33,149 nt of DNA from an uncultured Myxococcales bacterium. GTDB taxonomy: Bacteria > Myxococcota_A > UBA9042. Position 1 is the stretch's first letter. Each line of letters starts with the position of its first letter. Below, piece after piece: positions 23,229 to 32,656 of this stretch. The stretch spans positions 1 through 33,149 of the forward strand of contig CAITYF010000009.1 in NCBI GenBank assembly GCA_903896545.1. Reading direction: 5' to 3'. Below the pieces are notes generated by a model. It was not told the DNA's origin, did no database searches, and saw nothing but the letters and a program-made list of their open reading frames with translations. The translations under genes were made by a program, and so were the position numbers.

Positions 23229-26200
23229 CTACAGGTGGGGGGCGACGGTCACGCCGCGGAAACCAGACGTCGCTGTGTAGGTCGGGATCGTGATGCCAGT
23301 CATCGCGCCTTGCGTGTCGCCGCTGTCCGTCATCTTGTACAGCCATGTGACGTTGCTCGTACCTGTCGACGCGGTCGCCACGATCTGCACGTCAGTGCCA
23401 TCCGACCAAGCCGCGACGCCGCGCGCGCCCGTCGTGGTAAACGGCATCACAAACGCGCCAGTGCCGGTCGCCGGACTCTTTGTCCAGGTCGCGCCGCTCT
23501 GGACCCAGCGAGAAATGCCGCCGGTTGTCGCTGTGTAGTCCGCCACGTACAACACTGCTGCGTTACCCAGCTTGGGATGCTGCGGGATATACGAGAAGCT
23601 GGACAGGACGGTCGCCGACGTGTTGGTGAACGCAGTAAGCGGCGACGCCGCACCGTTCGTCGTGGTGCGCATGCCACCGCTGACCGAGAACACGTTGCGG
23701 TAGTTGCTGCTCGTTGACGTGCCGTACAGCTGGTTGTTGAAGATCTGGATGCTGCGTCCCACCGTCGGCGAGGCCAGCACCTGCACCGTCGTCGTCGTGG
23801 TGAGCGAGGAGAGATACAGGATCGACGCCGTGATGTTTTGGCCGGCGTTCGCCATCCAGAACTGCGTGCCATCGTTGGACGCCGCGCACGTCGGGATCGC
23901 GCCTTGTGAGGTGAAGCCCGCCGAGTAGACCGGCGTGGCGTCTGCTGGACCCAGCCGTCCGATGATGCGTTGCGTGTTGTCCGCAATTTGGCTTCCGGAT
24001 GAGGTGTTGTAGCCCGCGAGCACAGCGTACTTGCCGTTGTTGGACCGGCTCACGCCGCCCTCTGCGCCTGTCGCACCACCCAACATCGTGAGCTTCGAGC
24101 CGGTGCCGTTAAAGGCAAACGCCGTGCTGCCGCCCGTCGTGCCGTTCAGGAAGTACTTGCCCATCGTGACGGCGTTGCCGTTGCTCGTGCTCGTTCCGAC
24201 AATTTGCACGTACCAGAAGCCCTGCGTGCAGGAGGCCGCGAAGTTGCCGCCGTCGCAGATGCCGTCCGTTGCGCCCGTCGTCGTTGTGCACGTGGTGTAT
24301 GCGGGCTGGTTGCTGCCAGCGACGCAGTGGCCGGCGCCGTCGCAAGCGTCGCCGCCTGTGCACGCGATGCCGTCACTGCACGGCGTCGCATTGGAGGCGA
24401 ACTGGCTGCCGCACAAGTACGTCGAGGCGCTGGTGGACGTACAGCTTGCCGGGTTGCACGTGTTGCCGGTGCCGCATTCCGCAGGGACGGAGGTGACCGG
24501 CGCGCCGCAAACGCCGCCCGCCGAGCAGGTTTCACCCGTGGTGCAGCCGTTGCCGTCGTCGCACGCGGTGCCTGTGGGCTTGGCGTTGCCGTTCAAGCAC
24601 AAGCCGGTGGCGGTGTCGCATACGCCCGCGTCGTGACACGCGTCCCCCACGAGGCAGACGACCGGGTTGCTGCCCGTGCACGCGCCGCTGAGGCACGTGT
24701 CGGTTTGGGTGCATGCATTGCCGTCGCTGCAAGTTGTGCCATCGGGCTTCGCTGCGCCGGTCGAGCACTGACCGGTCAGCGCGTCACACGTTCCTGCTTC
24801 GTGACAGGCGTCGACTGCGCTGCACGTCACCGGCGGTCCAGCGGTGCAAACACCCGCGAGACACGTGTCAGACTGCGTACACGGGTTCCCGTCCGAGCAC
24901 GTCGCGCCGTCCAGCTTGGGAACCACCGTGCCGCAGACACCCGTGCCGGGGTCGCAGAGACCAGGATCGTGGCACGCGTCGCCGCCCGAACACACCAACG
25001 GTGCTCCAGCCACGCACACGCCGCTCTGGCACGCGTCGACCTGTGTGCATGCGTTGCCGTCGTCACACGTGGCGCCGTTGCTCTTGGCCGGATTGCTGCA
25101 AGCGCCTGTGGTTGTGTCGCACTGACCCGCGAGGTGGCACTGGTCGCTGACGCCGCACGTTACCGGATTCGCGCCCGTGCAGATGCCGCTCAAGCACGAG
25201 TCGGACTGCGTGCACGCGTTGCCGTCGTTGCACGAGGTGCCGTCGTTGGCCACAGGTGTTGTGCACTGACCGGTCGCCGGGACGCAGACGCCGCCCGTGT
25301 GACACGCGTCGATCGGCGCGCAAACTGCCGGTGCGCCGCCCGTGCAGGCGCCATTTTGGCAGGTGTCCGTCGTCGTGCACAAGTTCCCGTCGTTGCACGA
25401 CGTGCCGTCGGCGGCGCTGGGGTTGCTGCAAAGACCGGTGGCGCCATCGCAGGTACCCGCGACGTGGCAGGCGTCCAACGCCGAGCACGCCAACGCCGTG
25501 CCGCCTGTGCACAAGCCGCTCTGGCAGGTGTCTGAGGTTGTGCACAAGTTGCCGTCGTTGCAGTTGGCGCCGTTGGCCTTGGTCGGGTTGCTGCAGACGC
25601 CCGTCGCGGGCGCGCAAACGCCAGCGTCGTGGCACTGGTCCGACGCGCTGCACGTCACGGGGCTTGCGCCGGTGCAAGTACCCGCTTGGCAGGCGTCCGA
25701 CTGCGTGCACAAATTGCTGTCGTCACACGCCGCGCCGTCGGTCTTCATCGGCTGCGAGCAGACGCCGCTCGCTGGGTTGCACGTGCCCACCGCGTGGCAT
25801 TGGTCCTGCGCCGCGCACACGACCGGTGTTCCCGCCTGGCAACTGCCGCCCGAGCAAACGTCTTGCGTGCAAGCGCTGCCGTCCAGATCGCACGCGTTGG
25901 TGTTGTTGGTGTGCGTGCAGCCGCTTGCATCGCAGCCGTCGTTGGTGCACGGGTTGGTGTCGTCGCAGTTCACGGTGGCCGTGCCTGTGCAGGTGCCGCC
26001 GACGCACTTGTCGTTCAACGTGCACGGGCTGCCGTCCATGCAGATCGCGCCTTCATTGGCCGCAGAGTAGGTGCAGCCTTGCCCCGACACACACGCGTCG
26101 TTCGTACAGACGTTGTTGTCGTTGCACGGTTGCTGGGTGCCCAGACACGTGCCGTTTTGGCACGTGTCGTTTGACGTACAGGTGCTGCCGTCGCTGCAGG

Positions 26201-29200
26201 TGCCGCCCGTGGTGGGCGTGAACAGGCAGCCACTTGCCGGCACGCAACTGTCGGTCGTGCACGTGTTGCCGTCTTCGCAGGTCGGAGCTACACCGCCGAC
26301 GCACTGGCCGCCGGAGCAACTGTCCGCCGTCGTGCACGCGTTCCCATCCGAGCAATTGACGCCGTCGTTGCCCGCCAGGTGCGCACAGCCGTTTGTGATG
26401 TCGCATGAGTCGACGGTGCACGGCTTGCCGTCATCGCAGTTGACGCCGACCCCTTGGCAGAACTTGGCCGCGCAGGTGTCGCCGGTTGTGCAGGCGTTGC
26501 CGTCGTTGCAGCCTGTGCCTGCGGCGACCGCCGTGTGCACGCAGGCGCCCGCGCCGCACGAATCCGTTGTGCAGACGTTGCCGTCGTTGCAGTCCACCGC
26601 GCCGGTGCCCGCGCAGACCTTGTTGGCGCAGATGTCGCCTGTCGTGCAGTTGTCGTTGTCGTTGCACGCCAGCGCGTTGGCCGTGAACGCGCAGGCACCC
26701 GCCACGGAGTCGCACGCGTCGTCTGTGCAGATGTTGCCGTCCGCGCAGAGGTGCGCCGTGCCCTGACAATTGCCCGCGACGCACGCGTCGTTGTCGGTGC
26801 AGAAATTGCCGTCAGTGCACGAACCGCTGTTCATCGGCGTGTTGCTGCAGCCGGCCGTTGCACTGCACAGGTCGGCAGTGCAGGGGTTGCTGTCAGCGCA
26901 CGTGGCGTTGTTGACCGTGCCGACGCACGCTTTGTTGGTGCAGGTGTCGTTCAACGTGCACGCGACTCCGTCGTCACACGCCAAGGTATTCGCGGCGTTC
27001 ACACAGCCCGTCGCCGGGCTGCAGGAGTCCGTCGTGCAGACGTTGGCGTCGTTGCAGTTCAGCGTCGTGCCCTTGCAGGCGTGTGCCGCGTCGCACGCGT
27101 CGCCCGTTGTGCACGCGCTGCCGTCGCTGCACGGTGCGCCCGTCGCGAGCGGCGTGAATACGCAGCCGCTGCCCACCGCGCAGGTGTCGGTTGTGCACGG
27201 ATTGCCGTCGTCGCAGACCTGACCCACGCCCTTGCAGCTCGCGCCCACGCAGACGTCGCTGGTCGTGCACGGGTTACCGTCGTCGCAGCCGACCGCAAGG
27301 ACGGACGCCGTGTGTACGCAGCCCAGCGTCTTGTCGCAGGTGTCGGTTGTGCAGACGTTGCTGTCGTCGCAGCTGACGACTGTGCCTGCACACGTGCCAC
27401 TGCCGCACTTGTCGTTGTTCGTGCATGCGCTGCCGTCGTCACACGCCAACGTGTTGTTGGTGTGCACGCAGTTGCCGTTGCTCACGTCGCAGCTGTCGTT
27501 TGTGCACGCGTTGGTGTCGTCACAGTCTTTCTGTACGCCGTTGGTGCACGCGCCCGCACTGCAAGTCGCGCCCACGTGGCACAGGTTGCCGTCCAAGCAA
27601 GATGTACCCACCAAGTTGGTGTGCAAGCACCCCTTGCCCGCGTCGCACACGTCGCTCGTGCAGCTGTTCGAGTCGTCGCAAAGCGCCACAGATCCGATGC
27701 CGGAGCACTTGCCCGCCGCGCAAAGATCGTTCTGTGTGCACGCCACGCCGTCATCGCAGGTCGCCGTGTTGTTGGTGAAGACGCAGCCGGTGTTGGTCGC
27801 GCACGAATCGGTCGTGCACGGGTTGTTGTCGTTGCAGACCGCCGTGGTGCCCGCGCATTTGCCGCTGGCGCACGTGTCCTTGTCGGTGCACTGGTTGTTG
27901 TCGTCGCACGGCGCGCCGTCGTTGCCCGCGGTGGCAAAGCAGCCCGTCGCCGGGTCGCAGCCGTCCGCGGTGCACGCGTTGCCGTCGTTGCAGACCTGCG
28001 CTGTGCCTTTGCACACCATGCCGACGCACGCGTCACCGGTCGTGCAGGCATTGCCGTCGTTGCACGGGCTGATGGGGCCGAGCGCGGCCGTCGGGCCGTG
28101 CTGGCAGCCGAGCTTGGCGTCGCACGTGTCCAACGTGCACGGGTTGCTGTCATCGCAACTCACTTTCACGCCCACGCAAGCGCCGCTGGCGCACGCGTCG
28201 TCTGACGTGCACGCGTCGCCGTCGTTGCAGCCGCCCGTGAGGTTGCTGTGAACGCAGCCGGTTGTCGGCGCGCATGTGTCGGCCGTGCACATCTGGCCGT
28301 CGTCGCAGTTCGGCGCCAAGCCGGGGTTGCACTTGGAGTCCGCGCAAACGTCACTCAGTGTGCACGCGTTGCCATCGTCGCACGCCGCGCTGTTGGCGGT
28401 GTGCGTGCAGCCCGTGACGTCGCTGCACGTGTCGTCCGTGCACAAGTTGCCGTCGTCGCAGTTGGCCACGACACCCAGGCACTTGCCGCCGGTGCACACG
28501 TCGTTGGTGCTGCACTTCTGGCCGTCATCGCACGTCAAGCCATCCACGTTGGCATTGACGCAGCCGGTCGTCGGGTCGCAGCTGTCCTTTGTGCACATGT
28601 TGCTGTCGTCGCAGTTCGGCGCCGCGCCAAAGACGCACTTGCCGGCCGCGCACGCGTCGTTCAAGGTGCAGGCGTTGCCGTCGGTGCAGGCGTTGGCATC
28701 GTTGGCCGTGTAGACGCAGCCAAGCTTCTGGTCGCACACGTCATCGGTGCACGGGTTGCCGTCGTCACACGCGAGCGCGCTGCCCGGCTGGCAGGTGCCC
28801 AGACTGCACTGGTCGCCCAACGTGCAGACGTTGCCGTCCTCGCAGCCCAGCTCGATCGGCGTGTGCGTGCAGCCATCCGCCGTGTCGCAGCCATCGGCGG
28901 TGCAGACGTTGCCGTCTTGGCAGTCGATGGTCTTGCCGACGCACTTGCCGGTCTGGCAGATGTCGCTCGCGGTGCAGGCGTTGCCGTCGCTGCAGGTGAC
29001 GAAGTCCAGCGCGGTGTGTGTGCAGCCAGCGTCCGTCGCGCAGCTGTCCGTGGTGCACGGGTTTTGGTCGTCGCAGCTCACGGCGTCGCCTGGGGCGCAC
29101 TTGCCGTCCTTGCAGGCGTCGCCGCTGGTGCACGCCGTGCCATCACTGCACGTGACCCCGTTGGGCAGGTGGACGCAGCCGTCGGTGTCTGAGCACGTGT

Positions 29201-31388
29201 CGTCGCTGCACGGGTTGCCGTCGTCGCAGTTGGAAACGAGGCCCTGACACACAGCGTGCAAGCACGCGTCGTTGGTGCTGCACTTCTGTCCGTCGTCGCA
29301 GGGAATGCCGTCCGTGTCCTTGAAGACGCAGCCGACGTCAAACGAGCAGCCGTCCTTGGTGCAGAACTTGCCGTCGTCGCACGTCAGATTGCCTTGCGGC
29401 ACGCACTGACCGTTCTGGCACACGTCCTGCGTCGTGCACGCGTTGCCGTCCGAGCACGAGCCGTCCGCCGCCGCGTGCGTGCAGCCCAACGACTTGTCAC
29501 ACACGTCGTTGGTGCAGACGTTGCCGTCGTTGCAGTCGACCGCGATGCCCGCGACGCACTTGCCGTCGACGCACTTGTCATTGGCCGTGCACGCGTCGCC
29601 GTCGGCGCATGCCACGTCCAGGGCGGCGTGTTGGCAGCCGTTTTGCTTGTCGCAAGAATCCGCAGTGCACGGGTTGCCGTCCTCGCAGGAAATTGCGCTG
29701 CCGACGCAGCTGCCGCTCAAGCACACGTCACCCGCGGTGCACGCGTCACCGTCCGAGCAGGTCGAAGTCGTGACCTGATGAACGCAGCCGGTCGCCACGT
29801 CGCACGAGTCGATGGTGCACGGCTTGCCGTCATCGCAGTTCAGTTCGGCGCCTGCCGCGCATTCGCTGCCTTTGCACGCGTCACCCGTGCTGCACGCATT
29901 GTTATCGTCGCACGCGATCGTGTTGGGCAGGTGCACGCAGCCCGCGCCGTCTTTGCACGTGTCGTCGGTGCACGGGTTGTTGTCGGCGCATTGCGGCACA
30001 ACGCCTTCGCACTTGCCGTGTAGGCACGCGTCGTTGGTCGAGCACGTCTGGCCGTCGTCGCACGCGGTGCCATCCGAGTCGCTGTACTGGCAGCCTTTTT
30101 GCAGGTCGCAGCTGTCCGTGGTGCACGGGTTGTTGTCGTTGCAGTCCAGCACGCTGCCGGCCGCGCACTTGCCGTCCTTGCACGCGTCGCCCGTTGTGCA
30201 CGCGTTGTCGTCGGTGCAGTCGCCGGTGATCGCCGTGTGCGTGCAGCCCGCGGTCGCGTCGCACAGATCCGTTGTGCAGGGATTGGCATCATCGCAGCCG
30301 GGCTCTGTGCCGGGTATGCACTTGCCGCTGTCACAGGTGTCGCCCGCAGTGCAGGGATTGCCGTCGCTGCATGCGCCGGTCGTCGCCGCGTGGACGCAGC
30401 CATTTGCCTTGTCGCAGCTGTCGCTTGTGCACGCGTTGTTGTCTTCGCAGTCCACCGTCGCGCCGATGCACAAACCCACGATGCAGGTGTCACCCGCCGT
30501 GCACGCGTCGCCATCCGAACAGAACCCGTCGGTCAACGCGTTGCTACAGCCGCTCTGGAGGTCGCAGCTGTCGATCGTGCACGGGTTGTTGTCGTCGCAG
30601 GTCAGCACGCCGCCGGGGACGCATTTGCCTTCGTTGCAGGCGTCACCGCCCGTGCATGCGTTGCCGTCGCTGCACGTCACGGTGTTCGCGGTGTGGACGC
30701 AGCCGGTCGTGTCGTCGCAGGTGTCATCGGTGCACGGGTTGGTGTCGGCGCAATCCGGCGCGACGCCGACGCACTTGCCGCCTTGGCACACGTCCTGGGT
30801 GCTGCACTTTTGCCCGTCGTCGCAGACCAAACCGTCCGCGGGCGTGTGCGTGCAGCCCAATTTCAAGTCGCACGCGTCCTTGGTGCAGACGTTGCCGTCG
30901 TCGCAGTCGATGCTCGTCCCGCCGACGCACAGGCCGTTGCCGCACGTGTCGTCTTTGGTGCACGCGTTGCCATCGTCGCACTTCGCGGTGGCGGGGCTAT
31001 AGGTGCAGGCGCCGCCCACGCACGTGCCCGTGACGCATGGCGAGTCAACCGCGCAATCCTGATCCTTGGTGCAGCCAACGGGGACATCGACCGGCGCGAT
31101 GTCAATCGCGTCCAGATTTACGTCTACCGCGTCAAAGCCGTCGATGCTGATGGTATCCTTGGCGTCTTGCCCGACGATGTCGCTGACGGGCACGTCTTTG
31201 ACGTCCGCCGCATCGCCAGTGACTTGTGCGTCTTCTTGCGTGTCCGCGGGGCTACCGACGTCGTCGGTGGTGCCGCTCGGGTCCGAACCGCAACCCATTA
31301 CAAACAGGAGGAGACCGACGACCGGCAAAAAAAGTGCCGTCGACCGCCTCCAGCTACAAATCGCCGAAACGCCGTCCTTCTGCCACAT
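23229..31388 (-). CDS. Giant Cys-rich repeat lipoprotein (2719 residues)
   Basis: The lipobox ends at Cys33 (LLFVMGC). An Asp-rich linker of about 70 residues follows, then 42 eight-Cys units from residue 137 to about 2325, a degenerate 43rd, and a C-terminal domain (about 2391-2719) with almost no Cys. Units 1-33 follow C-x-DGN-x-C-T-x4-C-x4-C-x6-C-DDGN-x-CT-x-D-x-C-D-x3-GC. Units 34-41 keep the eight Cys but change the second half to C-x5-CH-x3-GTC-x5-G-x-C. The C-terminal domain has short beta-strands with repeated GVSRSNNGKYAVLAG- and SNDGTQFWMANAG-like phrases, suggesting a beta-propeller. The start at 31388 has GGAGGACAAT upstream. The protein is likely a disulfide-rigid stalk holding the C-terminal domain away from the cell. 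No enzyme motif is seen. Confidence 0.88.
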   Translation of the reverse strand: MWQKDGVSAICSWRRSTALFLPVVGLLLFVMGCGSDPSGTTDDVGSPADTQEDAQVTGDAADVKDVPVSDIVGQDAKDTISIDGFDAVDVNLDAIDIAPVDVPVGCTKDQDCAVDSPCVTGTCVGGACTYSPATAKCDDGNACTKDDTCGNGLCVGGTSIDCDDGNVCTKDACDLKLGCTHTPADGLVCDDGQKCSTQDVCQGGKCVGVAPDCADTNPCTDDTCDDTTGCVHTANTVTCSDGNACTGGDACNEGKCVPGGVLTCDDNNPCTIDSCDLQSGCSNALTDGFCSDGDACTAGDTCIVGLCIGATVDCEDNNACTSDSCDKANGCVHAATTGACSDGNPCTAGDTCDSGKCIPGTEPGCDDANPCTTDLCDATAGCTHTAITGDCTDDNACTTGDACKDGKCAAGSVLDCNDNNPCTTDSCDLQKGCQYSDSDGTACDDGQTCSTNDACLHGKCEGVVPQCADNNPCTDDTCKDGAGCVHLPNTIACDDNNACSTGDACKGSECAAGAELNCDDGKPCTIDSCDVATGCVHQVTTSTCSDGDACTAGDVCLSGSCVGSAISCEDGNPCTADSCDKQNGCQHAALDVACADGDACTANDKCVDGKCVAGIAVDCNDGNVCTNDVCDKSLGCTHAAADGSCSDGNACTTQDVCQNGQCVPQGNLTCDDGKFCTKDGCSFDVGCVFKDTDGIPCDDGQKCSTNDACLHAVCQGLVSNCDDGNPCSDDTCSDTDGCVHLPNGVTCSDGTACTSGDACKDGKCAPGDAVSCDDQNPCTTDSCATDAGCTHTALDFVTCSDGNACTASDICQTGKCVGKTIDCQDGNVCTADGCDTADGCTHTPIELGCEDGNVCTLGDQCSLGTCQPGSALACDDGNPCTDDVCDQKLGCVYTANDANACTDGNACTLNDACAAGKCVFGAAPNCDDSNMCTKDSCDPTTGCVNANVDGLTCDDGQKCSTNDVCTGGKCLGVVANCDDGNLCTDDTCSDVTGCTHTANSAACDDGNACTLSDVCADSKCNPGLAPNCDDGQMCTADTCAPTTGCVHSNLTGGCNDGDACTSDDACASGACVGVKVSCDDSNPCTLDTCDAKLGCQHGPTAALGPISPCNDGNACTTGDACVGMVCKGTAQVCNDGNACTADGCDPATGCFATAGNDGAPCDDNNQCTDKDTCASGKCAGTTAVCNDNNPCTTDSCATNTGCVFTNNTATCDDGVACTQNDLCAAGKCSGIGSVALCDDSNSCTSDVCDAGKGCLHTNLVGTSCLDGNLCHVGATCSAGACTNGVQKDCDDTNACTNDSCDVSNGNCVHTNNTLACDDGSACTNNDKCGSGTCAGTVVSCDDSNVCTTDTCDKTLGCVHTASVLAVGCDDGNPCTTSDVCVGASCKGVGQVCDDGNPCTTDTCAVGSGCVFTPLATGAPCSDGSACTTGDACDAAHACKGTTLNCNDANVCTTDSCSPATGCVNAANTLACDDGVACTLNDTCTNKACVGTVNNATCADSNPCTADLCSATAGCSNTPMNSGSCTDGNFCTDNDACVAGNCQGTAHLCADGNICTDDACDSVAGACAFTANALACNDNDNCTTGDICANKVCAGTGAVDCNDGNVCTTDSCGAGACVHTAVAAGTGCNDGNACTTGDTCAAKFCQGVGVNCDDGKPCTVDSCDITNGCAHLAGNDGVNCSDGNACTTADSCSGGQCVGGVAPTCEDGNTCTTDSCVPASGCLFTPTTGGTCSDGSTCTSNDTCQNGTCLGTQQPCNDNNVCTNDACVSGQGCTYSAANEGAICMDGSPCTLNDKCVGGTCTGTATVNCDDTNPCTNDGCDASGCTHTNNTNACDLDGSACTQDVCSGGSCQAGTPVVCAAQDQCHAVGTCNPASGVCSQPMKTDGAACDDSNLCTQSDACQAGTCTGASPVTCSASDQCHDAGVCAPATGVCSNPTKANGANCNDGNLCTTSDTCQSGLCTGGTALACSALDACHVAGTCDGATGLCSNPSAADGTSCNDGNLCTTTDTCQNGACTGGAPAVCAPIDACHTGGVCVPATGQCTTPVANDGTSCNDGNACTQSDSCLSGICTGANPVTCGVSDQCHLAGQCDTTTGACSNPAKSNGATCDDGNACTQVDACQSGVCVAGAPLVCSGGDACHDPGLCDPGTGVCGTVVPKLDGATCSDGNPCTQSDTCLAGVCTAGPPVTCSAVDACHEAGTCDALTGQCSTGAAKPDGTTCSDGNACTQTDTCLSGACTGSNPVVCLVGDACHDAGVCDTATGLCLNGNAKPTGTACDDGNGCTTGETCSAGGVCGAPVTSVPAECGTGNTCNPASCTSTSASTYLCGSQFASNATPCSDGIACTGGDACDGAGHCVAGSNQPAYTTCTTTTGATDGICDGGNFAASCTQGFWYVQIVGTSTSNGNAVTMGKYFLNGTTGGSTAFAFNGTGSKLTMLGGATGAEGGVSRSNNGKYAVLAGYNTSSGSQIADNTQRIIGRLGPADATPVYSAGFTSQGAIPTCAASNDGTQFWMANAGQNITASILYLSSLTTTTTVQVLASPTVGRSIQIFNNQLYGTSTSSNYRNVFSVSGGMRTTTNGAASPLTAFTNTSATVLSSFSYIPQHPKLGNAAVLYVADYTATTGGISRWVQSGATWTKSPATGTGAFVMPFTTTGARGVAAWSDGTDVQIVATASTGTSNVTWLYKMTDSGDTQGAMTGITIPTYTATSGFRGVTVAPHL
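24564..30980 (-). repeat. Coding tandem repeat, 41 eight-Cys units
   Basis: Type A units 1-33 (25893-30980) average 51 codons. Type B units 34-41 (24564-25892) average 55 codons. DNA copies have diverged, so this is an old expansion, not a slippage array. Unit 42 and a partial unit continue to about 24220. The low-complexity composition keeps several antisense frames open for over 1 kb, but these are not genes. Confidence 0.85.
27909..30980 (-). repeat. Higher-order repeat: four copies of a five-unit block
   Basis: Within units 1-20, units 2, 7, 12 and 17 share the variant CDDGQ[KT]CST-x-D, each preceded by a unit ending in x-DG-x-x. The matching codons start at 30804, 30042, 29280 and 28512 (plus-strand bases), so the spacings are 762, 762 and 768 bases (254, 254 and 256 codons). 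Units 4, 9, 14 and 19 likewise share a [CS]-DGD/N-ACT start with a short V/I-rich joint. The pattern fades after unit 20. Confidence 0.75.
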
Positions 31389-31529
31389 ATTGTCCTCCAG
31401 AGCCCGCCGCCAATCTTCGGGTACGCAGGCGGGGCGGAGTCTACGCCTCGGAAAATGGTCTTCCCAGCAAACCGCAAGCCGTTTGTCGCGGTTCTGTCAC
31501 GGCATGTTGCGGTAAATAGGTCTGTTTTT

Positions 31530-31564
31530 GGTCGGGTATGGGTCCCGATGGGACCAAACTGGTC
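31530..31564. promoter_or_regulatory. Cluster of GGTC/GACC half-sites in the divergent intergenic region
   Basis: No gene is visible in 31389-31726, between the giant lipoprotein gene and the SDR gene. GGTCCC-gat-GGGACC (31541-31555) is a perfect palindrome. GACCA-aac-TGGTC (31552-31564) overlaps it, and another GGTC lies at 31530. Half-sites begin at 31530, 31541, 31552 and 31561, about one helical turn apart, which suits binding of a regulator in tandem. I found no convincing -35/-10 pair for either gene. Confidence 0.35.
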
Positions 31565-31726
31565 GCGAACTTCTCGCTCAGTAGCGCATAAATTTCTTCT
31601 TAGACAGGTGTGTTGCGTAGGATATTCGCGCAGCAAATGAAATCGGTTGACGGTCTGGGACCACTGCCGCAGAGTGCGTCGCGCGACGGGTTCCTCGTGA
31701 TCACCGCCCGATCGCCACGGAGTGCC

Positions 31727-32647
31727 ATGTCTCTTTTCGCACTGTTCGCCGGCAAAGGTCCGAGCGGTTTTGGCTACGGCTCCACCGCCGAACAGGTCAC
31801 TGAAGGCCTGTCGCTGTCCGGCAAGACCATTTTGATTACCGGCTGTAATTCCGGTCTTGGTCATGAAGCCCTGCGCGTGCTCGCGTTGCGCGGCGCGACG
31901 GTCGTGGGCACTGCCCGTTCGCTGGAAAAAGCCAAGGCCGCTTGTGCCAGCGTGAATGGCAAAACCTTGCCCTTTGCCTGCGAGTTGGCTGATCCCGCAA
32001 GCGTCCGCGCGTGCGTGGCAGCCATTTACGCCGCGGGAATTCGCTTGGACGCGATCATTTGCAACGCCGGCATCATGGCGTTGCCCAAATTGGAGCAGGC
32101 TTACGGGCTCGAGCTGCAATTTTTCACCAACCACATCGGGCACTTTATCCTCGTGACTGGCCTCCTCGATCTGCTCACCGATGACGGTCGCGTGGTCATG
32201 TTGTCGAGCGCGGGCCATAATCTGGCACCCAAAGGCGGCATCGACTTCGACAACTTGGCGGGCGACAAGGGCTACCGCGATTGGACCCAGTACGGGCAAT
32301 CCAAAATGGCCAACCTCCTATTTGCCAAAGAATTGTCGCGGCGCTTTGCTGGCACCAAGAAGACGGCGAACGCGGTCCATCCTGGCGTGATCCAGACCAA
32401 TCTCGGTCGCCACATGAATCCCGTCATGCAGTTCGTCTTTGGCCTGAGTGACAAAATCGCCCTGAAATCGATCGCGCAAGGTGCGGCGACAGAAGTGTAC
32501 GTCGCGGTTCACCCAGCGGCGGCGGGCATGACCGGAAAATATTTTGCCGACTGCAACATCGCCAAGTCGCGTGGTGATGCTGACAACGCGGAGACGGCGC
32601 GCAAGCTGTGGGAAGTGTCCGAGCAGATCGTCGCCAAGTTGCCGTAG
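31727..32647 (+). CDS. Short-chain dehydrogenase/reductase (retinol-dehydrogenase-like)
   Basis: A 306-residue classical-type SDR that should use NAD(P)(H) to oxidise or reduce a lipid-like alcohol or ketone. It shows the cofactor loop TGCNSGLG (38-45), NAG (113-115), the catalytic Ser at 160-161 (MLSSAGH) and YGQSK with Tyr189 and Lys193, followed by VHPGVIQTNLGRH. The long HLA-type insertion and overall pattern resemble retinol dehydrogenase/WWOX-type SDRs. The open frame begins at 31610, but ATG 31727 has GGAG upstream and gives a standard N-terminus. It is immediately followed by a PlsC-like gene, so a lipid-metabolism role is a fair inference. Confidence 0.85.
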   Translation: MSLFALFAGKGPSGFGYGSTAEQVTEGLSLSGKTILITGCNSGLGHEALRVLALRGATVVGTARSLEKAKAACASVNGKTLPFACELADPASVRACVAAIYAAGIRLDAIICNAGIMALPKLEQAYGLELQFFTNHIGHFILVTGLLDLLTDDGRVVMLSSAGHNLAPKGGIDFDNLAGDKGYRDWTQYGQSKMANLLFAKELSRRFAGTKKTANAVHPGVIQTNLGRHMNPVMQFVFGLSDKIALKSIAQGAATEVYVAVHPAAAGMTGKYFADCNIAKSRGDADNAETARKLWEVSEQIVAKLP

Positions 32648-32656
32648 AGGATGCCC

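Noticed and set aside
24564..30980. CRISPR array or minisatellite.
   Set aside because: The repeat period is about 153-165 bases, the copies are diverged and the periodicity is in frame with the protein. There are no short identical repeats separated by unique spacers.
24204..31640. Long plus-strand open frames opposite the giant lipoprotein gene (up to ~580 codons).
   Set aside because: They mirror the Cys-rich repeat in other frames (Val/Ala/Arg-rich or His/Ser/Leu-rich periodic sequence), lack ribosome sites and show no domain. The minus-strand frame has a lipobox, a good ribosome site and conserved Cys.
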